A DNA stretch of 14,001 bases from an uncultured Clostridia bacterium (lineage in GTDB: Bacteria > Bacillota > Clostridia > Oscillospirales > Acutalibacteraceae): assembly GCA_946626015.1 (NCBI GenBank), contig CAMOTT010000036.1:1-14001 (forward strand), given 5' to 3'. The position numbers were made by a program, and so were the translations under genes. Every line of letters begins with the position of its first letter. Positions within the stretch are counted from its first letter, which is position 1. The notes beneath the pieces are model-generated. The model saw nothing but the letters and a program-made list of their open reading frames with translations, ran no database searches and was not told the origin of the DNA. Positions 6,642 through 13,600 of this stretch are shown piece by piece.

Positions 6642-8555
6642 TTGAAAAATTACCTGAAAAGAAGGTTTTGGTTTATTCTTGCGGTCACGGCGATGGTTAT
6701 CTGCGCCGTTTTTTGCCTTACCGTATCTTTCCGGCTTTTTGAAAAAAATACGGACATTGCAGACCTTTTCAGCGTCAGTATAAGATCGGGCAACAATACG
6801 CAAAGCCTGAAAGCATGGTCCGCGGACAAGGAAAACTACTATGTTTTTCTGCCCTCATATACTGAGCTTGATTCGGTCTCCCTGGCGCCCTCCGGATCGG
6901 TCAAATTCAGCTTTAACGGCCGCGAGATCCTTGAGGATACCGCCCCCGGCGGCATTGAACCGGAGGTCGCTTACAATATTTCCCTGAGCAATAAGGCTTT
7001 TGAAAAATCGGCAACGCTCACGTTCTTGAAATCAGCCAACGTGGCGGCTGTGTATATCGACACTGTCTCCGGCAATACGGAGTACATCGACAAAGACAAG
7101 CTCAACACCGAAAACGCCGGAATTTCAGTCGTGAACAAGGACGGCAAAACCGAATACTCCGGGGATTTTACTGACGAGATAAACTCCAGAGGCAACTTAA
7201 CATTCGGCCTTGAGAAAAAATCATATATCCTCTCTTTATCCGATCCGGCTTCGCTTTTGGGGATGGGCGCTTCCGACAAATGGATACTGCTTGCCAACGG
7301 ATTTGACGAAAGCAACCTGCGCAACAAGCTGGTGCTTGATTTTGCGAAGAAATCAAGCCCTTACTGGTCCCCCTCGGGTGAATACGCGGAGCTCTACCTG
7401 AACGGCAGGTACAACGGGCTGTATCTTGTTTGCGAGAAAATAGGCATTGCCGAAAACAAGCTCGATCTCGGAAAGGACTCCTTTATATTTGAGATAAACC
7501 TCAAAAACCACATGACCAAAAAAGACATCTTCTTTGTTACCGACGCCGGCAGAGCCGTACGGCTCAATGACTCCGGTAAAATCAATTTAAGCAGAAAAAA
7601 CTGCCTTTCAATAATCCAGCGTACAGAGGACGCGGTATTGGGCAAAAGCGATTTTTCCGAAGGGGAAAACCAGTACGAATTTATAGACCTCGACTCCTTT
7701 GCGGAAAGGTACTTTATAGACGAATTTTTTATGAACAACGATGGCGACCTGAACAGCAGTTACTATTATTTCAACAGCGCCACAAACAAGGTTTACGCCG
7801 GCCCTGTATGGGATTACGATCTGTGCTTGGGAAGCATCGTGGGAACAATGACCATTGATGTGAATTTTCCGGGCCATATAACCGCAAGAGATCACAGGCC
7901 GTATTATTCCGCTTTATATAATGATAAAACCTTTTTTGATCGTGTCACGGAGCTTTACCGGCAGAAATATCTGCCCCTTATTTCCTCATATCTGCTGCCC
8001 GATCTGAAAGAACAAGCCGAAAAGATCGAACAGGCCTCTGAACTCAATTCCCTGCGCTGGAGAGAACTTTTTGACAAAAATCTGGACAGCGCCGGCCGCA
8101 GCACAGAATACCTGACAAGATTTATCAACAATCGTACAAAGTTCTTGAAAACGGAATGGATCGAGGGCGTAACCTCCTGTTCTGTATGGGTTTACGACTA
8201 TCCGCAAGGTTACAGGGTGTTCAAAGCCCATTATTACGTAACGCAAGGCGATCTGATTTCAACGCTCCCGACTCCCCGTGAGCTGGGGCTCTCCTCAAGC
8301 GACGTCTGGTATCTCAACGGCACCGATGAAACGCTGGCTCCCGACACATCAATAGAGGATCAGATCGATCTTTCCCCCATACCGGCAAGCTCCCCCGTGA
8401 TCGTCGAGCGCAGCAGCTGGAAAGAGAGACCTATGGTGACGATCAAGAGGATGCTTTACGAAAATTGTGAAATTTTTGCAACAATCTTTTTCTTAGCTCT
8501 TTCGCTGTCGGCAATGATATTGGCGGAAGTCCGCAAAAGAAAACGCGGGAGGTGA
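6642..8555 (+). CDS. CotH-family (protein-kinase-like) membrane protein
   Basis: A 637-residue protein with an N-terminal membrane anchor (about 9-30, preceded by KRRF), a large outside region, and a second helix near 608-630 ending in RKRKRGR. Both ends should therefore be cytoplasmic and the main domain extracytoplasmic. The CotH core spans about 180-470. GRYNGLYLVCEKI (255-267), MNNDGDLNSSYYYFN (364-378) and PVWDYDLCLG (388-397) match the hallmark segments of CotH proteins, whose founding member is an atypical spore-coat kinase in Bacillus. The acidic WDYD and NND residues are the expected metal-binding and catalytic sites. The TTG start is supported by TTAGGTGAT upstream and the positive-then-hydrophobic N-terminus. 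It is followed directly by a VTC-domain gene and a DUF4956 gene. Whether it phosphorylates a protein or another substrate is unknown. Confidence 0.9.
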   Translation: MKNYLKRRFWFILAVTAMVICAVFCLTVSFRLFEKNTDIADLFSVSIRSGNNTQSLKAWSADKENYYVFLPSYTELDSVSLAPSGSVKFSFNGREILEDTAPGGIEPEVAYNISLSNKAFEKSATLTFLKSANVAAVYIDTVSGNTEYIDKDKLNTENAGISVVNKDGKTEYSGDFTDEINSRGNLTFGLEKKSYILSLSDPASLLGMGASDKWILLANGFDESNLRNKLVLDFAKKSSPYWSPSGEYAELYLNGRYNGLYLVCEKIGIAENKLDLGKDSFIFEINLKNHMTKKDIFFVTDAGRAVRLNDSGKINLSRKNCLSIIQRTEDAVLGKSDFSEGENQYEFIDLDSFAERYFIDEFFMNNDGDLNSSYYYFNSATNKVYAGPVWDYDLCLGSIVGTMTIDVNFPGHITARDHRPYYSALYNDKTFFDRVTELYRQKYLPLISSYLLPDLKEQAEKIEQASELNSLRWRELFDKNLDSAGRSTEYLTRFINNRTKFLKTEWIEGVTSCSVWVYDYPQGYRVFKAHYYVTQGDLISTLPTPRELGLSSSDVWYLNGTDETLAPDTSIEDQIDLSPIPASSPVIVERSSWKERPMVTIKRMLYENCEIFATIFFLALSLSAMILAEVRKRKRGR

Positions 8556-8560
8556 CGCAA

Positions 8561-9268
8561 TTGGATATTCATAACCCCGACCTTTTTCGCCACGAGCAAA
8601 AATATATCATTTCAGACCTCCTGTACGAGGAGCTGAAGATCAGGCTTTCCCGGCTTATGAGCGTTGACGCCCACGCCAATGAAAACGGCTGTTATCATAT
8701 AAGCAGTCTTTACTTTGACGACCACGACAACAGCTGCTATTACGATAACGAAAACGGGAACGAGCCGAGGGAAAAATTCCGGATCAGGGCTTACAATAAC
8801 TCCGGGGACTATCTGATTCTTGAGTACAAGCGCAAACAAAACGGGTTGACCCTTAAACAAACCTGCCCCATCACAAACGAACAGCTTTATATGCTGACGG
8901 ACGGGCGATATATCCCGGATTTTTCACACCAGCCTCCCCTGCTGCAAAGGCTGACCCTGCAAATGCAGCTATCCGGGCTTCATCCGGTGATTGTCGCCGA
9001 CTACGACAGGGTGCCTTTCATTTACAGGAACGGAAACGTCCGTGTGACCTTTGACAACAATATATCGTCCTGCCCGGATATCGAGAGCTTTTTAAACCCC
9101 GCAAAACCGAAAAAACCAATACTGCCTTTAGGTCAATATCTTATGGAGGTAAAATACAGCGACTTTCTGCCTGACGAGATCTATCACACCCTACAAACAG
9201 AGGATCTCCTGCGCACGGCTTTTTCAAAATATTATCTCTGCCGCAGATATTCCGAATACAACATATAA
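8561..9268 (+). CDS. VTC-domain polyphosphate polymerase-like protein
   Basis: A 235-residue soluble protein made up of the VTC catalytic tunnel domain, without the SPX or membrane domains of yeast Vtc4. Motifs line up along the chain: FRHEQKYII (9-17), ISSLYFDD (47-54), EKFRIRAY (71-78), ILEYKRKQNG (86-95), VADYDRVPF (145-153), RVTFDN (161-166) and LMEVKYS (194-200). The basic Arg/Lys residues and the paired Glu (E88, E196) match the substrate- and metal-binding tunnel of triphosphate tunnel enzymes that make polyphosphate from ATP. The frame opens with GTG at 8552, but TTG at 8561 is preferred because GGGAGGTGA ends 5 nt before it and GTG lies inside that site. The gene is translationally adjacent to the CotH gene. 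Activity on ATP is inferred from the family. Confidence 0.9.
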   Translation: MDIHNPDLFRHEQKYIISDLLYEELKIRLSRLMSVDAHANENGCYHISSLYFDDHDNSCYYDNENGNEPREKFRIRAYNNSGDYLILEYKRKQNGLTLKQTCPITNEQLYMLTDGRYIPDFSHQPPLLQRLTLQMQLSGLHPVIVADYDRVPFIYRNGNVRVTFDNNISSCPDIESFLNPAKPKKPILPLGQYLMEVKYSDFLPDEIYHTLQTEDLLRTAFSKYYLCRRYSEYNI

Positions 9269-9284
9269 TTATTGAGGTGTTATT

Positions 9285-9956
9285 ATGATAAAATTTGAAG
9301 AAATTTTCAAGCAATCCTTCCTTGATGGATATGAGGCCGTTGGAACACGAGAGATCCTTGTGGCTCTTGGTATCAGCTGCCTGTTTGCCGCCTACATTTT
9401 CACGTTCTACCGCATGGTTACAAAAAAGACCTTTTATTCAAAGACGTTCAACATTTCCCTTGCCGGGATAACGGTGATAACCGCCGCGGTGATACTTACC
9501 ATACAGTCCAGCATAGTGGTTTCCCTCGGCATGGTAGGCGCCCTTTCGATAGTGCGCTTCCGCACGGCGGTCAAGGAGCCCCTCGATCTGATGTTCATGT
9601 TCTGGGCCATAAGCTCCGGGATAATCTGCGGCGCCGGTGTGGCTCAGATCGGCGTTGTGCTGGCGCTTATATTGACTATTATTATATTGCTCCTTGACAA
9701 GCTGCCCCAGGCAAGGGTGCCCATGCTGCTCATTGTGAACTCAAATGCGTCCGGTATTGAGTCTAAAGTGATGGAGACAGTGAAAAAATATTCAGCCGAC
9801 CCAAAGGTGAAATCCCGCAACATGACCCCGGACTCGCTGGATCTGGTTTTCGAGCTCCGCACAAACAGCGGAGAGCAGCTGGTAAAGTCCGTTATGGAGC
9901 TGGATGGCGTTACATACGCCTCTCTCATCTCCCACAACGGCGAACTGACATATTAA
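9285..9956 (+). CDS. DUF4956 membrane protein
   Basis: A 223-residue protein with about four membrane helices (around 23-42, 57-73, 76-90 and 106-137) and a cytoplasmic C-terminal domain of about 85 residues with an alternating alpha/beta pattern. The family hallmark GMVGALSIVRFRTAVKEPLD (82-101) is intact; its conserved Arg-rich loop and the following MFMFW segment lie at a membrane boundary. DUF4956 proteins are known neighbours of VTC-domain and CotH genes, as here, but their function has not been settled to my knowledge. Positively charged residues beside the helices would suit an anionic polymer such as polyphosphate, but that is inference. GAGGTG lies before the ATG, 16 nt after the VTC stop. 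No terminator directly follows; the stem at 10121-10152 may serve. Confidence 0.92.
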   Translation: MIKFEEIFKQSFLDGYEAVGTREILVALGISCLFAAYIFTFYRMVTKKTFYSKTFNISLAGITVITAAVILTIQSSIVVSLGMVGALSIVRFRTAVKEPLDLMFMFWAISSGIICGAGVAQIGVVLALILTIIILLLDKLPQARVPMLLIVNSNASGIESKVMETVKKYSADPKVKSRNMTPDSLDLVFELRTNSGEQLVKSVMELDGVTYASLISHNGELTY

Positions 9957-9974
9957 AAATATCCTTTAAAAAAA

Positions 9975-9994
9975 TTTTTTAAAATTTTAAAAAA
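9975..9994. repeat. 20-bp perfect AT palindrome upstream of a promoter
   Basis: TTTTTTAAAATTTTAAAAAA reads the same on both strands and ends 3 bp before the TTGACA box at 9998. It lies between the DUF4956 stop and that promoter. A-tracts here are likely to act as an UP element or to bend DNA; as RNA they would form only a weak A-U stem. Confidence 0.7.
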
Positions 9995-9997
9995 GTG

Positions 9998-10026
9998 TTG
10001 ACAAATTATACCAAGCGTGATATTAT
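9998..10026 (+). promoter_or_regulatory. Strong promoter driving a short non-coding transcript
   Basis: A perfect TTGACA (9998-10003), a 17-bp spacer and TATTAT (10021-10026), preceded by A/T tracts. Transcription should start near 10033. No protein gene follows before the terminator at 10121-10152, so the product would be an RNA of about 120 nt. Confidence 0.82.
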
Positions 10027-10098
10027 CTTGGCAGTCAACAGATTGTTGACGCCTGAAAATTTGAACTCTTCTTAACAGTTTTCTCATATATCCCCCTT

Positions 10099-10120
10099 TT
10101 TTTAGGTTCCCCCCTAAAAA
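10099..10120 (+). other. Hairpin with C-rich loop within the candidate small RNA
   Basis: TTTTTAGG (10099-10106) pairs perfectly with CCTAAAAA (10113-10120), leaving TTCCCC as a 6-nt loop. A loop complementary to purine-rich ribosome binding sites is a common seed layout in regulatory RNAs. The stem also precedes the terminator by only one base or so, making a tandem pair. Confidence 0.55.
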
Positions 10121-10152
10121 GCAAAAAACCTCCCGTCAGGGGGGTTTTTTGC
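10121..10152. terminator. Strong intrinsic terminator
   Basis: GCAAAAAACCTCCC (10121-10134), loop GTCA, and GGGGGGTTTTTTGC (10139-10152) form a 14-bp stem that is fully paired if one U-G wobble is counted. On the plus strand the T-run is inside and just beyond the GC core; the stem is symmetric, so it can also act on the minus strand. It ends the candidate small RNA and probably read-through from the DUF4956 operon. Confidence 0.92.
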
Positions 10153-10464
10153 TTTATTCTTTTGATTTTATAAGAAATTTTTTGTTGTCGTGTTTTGACG
10201 GTTTTTGTTTTTTTGGCGCAGTTCAGTCAACCAAGCTCTGTTTTCGGCAACAAAATTCCTTTGATGCGCTCTTGATTTTACGCAAAAATTTATACTATTT
10301 GTATATTTTTTCTCATTCAAAAATATGTACAAGCTACAAAAATCAAGCTGCCGTTTCTTGCAGTAAACGGACGGAAAAGCTCATCAAAAACGGTTCCTTT
10401 ATCTTTGGTTATTTTATGTTTCTTTAATAATTTAAAAATTTTTAAAAATTTTTATAAAAAAGTA
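10153..10464. other. AT-rich intergenic stretch without a recognisable gene
   Basis: About 310 bases upstream of the rpoB promoter. A 92-codon open frame (10149-10427) exists but has no ribosome binding site, starts inside the terminator stem, and translates to a Phe/Ser/Leu-rich string typical of AT-rich noise. One 6-bp inverted repeat, CCGTTT/AAACGG (10351-10370), is visible. The last 35 bp form A/T tracts belonging to the rpoB promoter. I see nothing else. Confidence 0.6.
10431..10460 (+). promoter_or_regulatory. Phased A-tract / UP-element region of the rpoB promoter
   Basis: TTTAAAAATT is repeated exactly twice in tandem (10431-10440, 10441-10450) and followed by TTTATAAAAA. The 10-bp period puts A-tracts on the same helix face, which is expected to curve DNA. 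Directly upstream of a consensus -35 box this is typical of UP elements of very active promoters such as those for rRNA and polymerase. Confidence 0.7.
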
Positions 10465-10493
10465 TTGACAAAACAGGTTATGTACTCTATAAT
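10465..10493 (+). promoter_or_regulatory. rpoB promoter
   Basis: Perfect TTGACA (10465-10470) and perfect TATAAT (10488-10493) with a 17-bp spacer. It is the only consensus promoter upstream of rpoB after the terminator at 10121-10152, so rpoB appears to start its own transcript here and not to be read from rplL as in the classical arrangement. The predicted start is near 10500. Confidence 0.9.
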
Positions 10494-10499
10494 ACTGAA

Positions 10500-10678
10500 T
10501 TATGCAATTTATAATGGCTATTTGTCCGCTATTGATAATTGTCAAGGAATATTTTGTGACACTTTTAACGCAAATATCCCTTGCTTTTAGGTCAATTTGC
10601 ACTAAAAATCCCGGCGGTATTTTTAGTTAAAAGCGGCAAACAGAGTCGGATGAATAAAAAGAACGGAGTGATTGGCCA
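10500..10678 (+). promoter_or_regulatory. Long structured 5' leader of rpoB
   Basis: About 179 nt separate the predicted transcription start from the rpoB ATG. Two inverted repeats stand out. CAAGGAATATTT (10543-10554) pairs with AAATATCCCTTG (10572-10583), giving 12 bp with one mismatch. ACTAAAAAT (10601-10609) pairs perfectly with ATTTTTAGT (10619-10627) around the loop CCCGGCGGT. The second is not followed by a U-tract. The length suggests post-transcriptional control, but I recognise no known ribosomal-protein or polymerase leader. Confidence 0.55.
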
Positions 10679-13600
10679 ATGCTTAATGTTGTTCCCGTAG
10701 AGCACGGCAAGCTGACTCGCATGAGTTTCGGAAAAATCAATGAGGTCATGGACATGCCCAACCTGATTGAGGTTCAGAAGGACTCATACCAATGGTTTCT
10801 GGATGTCGGTCTGAGAGAGGTTTTCAGAGACATTGCGGAGATCAAGGACTACACCGGTAACTGGGTGCTTACATTTGTGGATTATTATCTGGACGACAAG
10901 CCCAAATATTCTGTCCGCGAATGTAAAGAGCGCGACGCTACTTACGCCGCCCCAATGAGAGTTACCGCGCGTCTCCTTAACAAAGAGAGCGGAGTTGTCA
11001 AAGAGAGCGACATATTTATGGGCGATTTCCCCATAATGACTGACAGTGGCACATTTATCATCAACGGCGCCGAGCGAGTAATAGTCTCCCAGCTCGTCCG
11101 CTCACCCGGCGTATATTTTGACAGAAACTTTGACAAGACCGGTTTTCCCCTCTATTCCGGCACCATCAACCCCAACAGGGGCGCCTGGCTTGAGTATGAG
11201 ACCGACGTTAACGATGTCTTTTATGTCCGCATAGACAAAAACAGAAAAATTCCCGTCACCACATTCATCAAGGCGTTAGGCCTTGGCACCGACGCCGAGA
11301 TAAACGAATTCTTCGGCGAGGACACAAGAATAACGGCGACCCTTGAAAAAGATGAGACAAAGAACTCCGAAGAGGCTCTCATCGAGGTATTCAAAAAGCT
11401 GCGTCCCGGCGAGCCCGTCACCCTTGAGACCGCCCAACAGCACATCGACAATCTTTTCTTCGACCCTCATCGTTACGATATCTCCCGCGTGGGACGTTAC
11501 AAATACAACAAAAAGCTTGCCATCGCGGCAAGACTTGCCGGCTGCACCCTTGCCGAGCCTGTTGTGGACACCGCCACAGGCGAGATCCTTGCCGAGAGCG
11601 GCGAGGTCGTAACAAAGGACAAAGCCAAGGCCATTGAGCGCGCCGGCGTCAACAGAGTACTTGTTGACGTTGACGGCAAGCAGATCTTCATCATCTCCAA
11701 CGGAATGGTAGACATCAGGGATTACCTTCCCGCTCAGTTCGACATCACCGACGAGGAGCTTGAAAACGCCTGCATCAACGAAAAAGTTCGTTACTCGGTC
11801 ATAAATGAGATCCTTGAATCCGAATTTGACTCAAAAGAGGCGTTCCTTGAGACCCTTAAGCTCCGCTGTGACGACCTCATTCCCAAGCACATTATCATTG
11901 ACGATATTTTCGCCTCCATCAACTACGTCAACTGCCTTGCAAACGGCATAGGTTCCATTGACGATATAGACCACCTGGGCAACCGCCGTATCCGTACGGT
12001 CGGCGAGCTCCTTCAGAACCAGTTCAGGATAGGCATCGCCCGTATGGAAAAGATAGTCCGCGAGAGGATGACTCTTCAGGCTCAGGAGGACGTTGACAAG
12101 ATCACTCCCCAGACCCTTATCAACATCCGTCCCGTTCTCATGGCTCTCAGAGAGTTCTTCGGTTCCTCTCCCCTTTCCCAGTTCATGGATCAGACCAATC
12201 CCCTTGCGGAGCTCACACACAAGCGCCGTCTTTCAGCTCTTGGCCCCGGCGGCTTGTCCAGAGACCGCGCAGGCTTCGAAGTCCGTGACGTTCACTACAG
12301 CCACTATGGCCGTATGTGCCCCATTGAGACACCCGAAGGTCCCAACATTGGTTTGATCTCCTACCTTGCAACCTTTGCTCGAATCAACAAGTACGGTTTC
12401 GTGGAGGCTCCCTTCCGCAAGGTCGATAAGGCCACAGGCAAGGTCCTTGACGAAGTTACCTATATGACCGCGGACATGGAGGACGACTTCATTGTTGCTC
12501 AGGCCAACGAGCCCCTTGACGAGGAAGGCCGCTTCAAGAACAACAGAGTAAACGCCCGTTACCGCGATGAATTCATCGAGATTGAGAGTTCCAAGGTCGA
12601 CTATATGGACGTTTCCCCGAAGATGGTCGTTTCCGTTGCTACGGCAATGATCCCCTTCCTTGAGAACGATGACGCCAACAGAGCCCTCATGGGTTCCAAC
12701 ATGCAGAGGCAGGCGGTTCCCCTGCTCAAGACCTGTTCACCCATAGTCGGTACAGGTATCGAGTACAAGGCGGCCTGTGACTCAGGCGTTGTTGTCCTTG
12801 CAAAGAACGATGGCGTTGTCAAGTACGTCAGCGCGGACAAAGTTGTTGTCCTTGAATCTGACGGCAACGTCCGTGAATACGAAATAACAAAGTTCCTGCG
12901 TTCCAACCAGGGCACTTGTATAAATCAGCGTCCCATCGTTTCGCTGGGCGAAAAGATCCAGAAGGGTCAAGTCATAGCGGACGGCCCCGCCACCGACCAC
13001 GGCGAGATAAGCCTGGGCAAAAACGCCCTCATCGGCTTTATGACATGGGAAGGCTACAACTACGAGGACGCGGTTCTCGTAAACGAGAAAATAGTGCGCG
13101 ACGACGTTTACACGTCAATTCATATCGAAGAATACGAAACAGAGGCAAGAGACACCAAGCTCGGGCCGGAAGATATCACCCGTGATATCCCCAACGTAGG
13201 CGAGGACGCTCTCAAAGACCTTGATGAAAACGGCATTATCCGCATTGGCGCCGAGGTACATTCCGGCGACATCCTTGTGGGCAAGGTCACACCCAAGGGC
13301 GAAACAGAGCTCACCGCCGAGGAGAGACTTCTCCGCGCGATTTTCGGCGAAAAGGCCAAGGAAGTCCGCGATGCCTCCCTGCGTGTTCCCCACGGCGAAT
13401 ACGGCATAGTTGTAAATGTCGAGGTATTCACCAGAGAGAACTGTGACGAAATGTCACCCGGCGTCAACAAGATCGTGCGCTGCTACATTGCCCAGAAGCG
13501 TAAGCTCTCCGTGGGTGATAAGATGGCAGGCCGTCACGGCAACAAGGGCGTTGTTTCCCGTATTCTTCCCCAGGAGGATATGCCCTTCCTTGACGACGGC

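Larger units (their letters stand above)
10030..10155 (+). ncRNA. Candidate small RNA with C-rich exposed segments
   Basis: Between a strong promoter and a strong terminator lies about 120 nt without a credible reading frame. The order of parts is sRNA-like. First is a 5' hairpin GTCAACA-GAT-TGTTGAC (10034-10050), possibly extended by GGC/GCC if the RNA starts a few bases early. Next is an unpaired U/A-rich stretch with TCCCCC (10091-10096), then a second stem TTTTTAGG/CCTAAAAA (10099-10120) with loop TTCCCC, and last the terminator. Unpaired C-rich segments could pair with GGAGG ribosome binding sites, as in the RsaE/RoxS-type RNAs of Firmicutes; no homology to those is claimed. It could instead be the 3' end of the DUF4956 message. 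Confidence 0.55.

Noticed and set aside
8552..8560. GTG start of the VTC-domain gene overlapping the CotH stop
   Set aside because: The GTG lies inside the GGGAGGTGA ribosome binding site that is ideally placed for TTG at 8561.
10149..10427. 92-codon plus-strand frame in the AT-rich region before rpoB
   Set aside because: Starts inside the terminator stem, has no ribosome binding site, and its composition is what AT-rich noise gives.
10601..10627. Intrinsic terminator or attenuator in the rpoB leader
   Set aside because: The stem is A/U-rich with a GC-containing loop and is followed by TAAAAGCGG, not a U-tract, so simple termination is unlikely.
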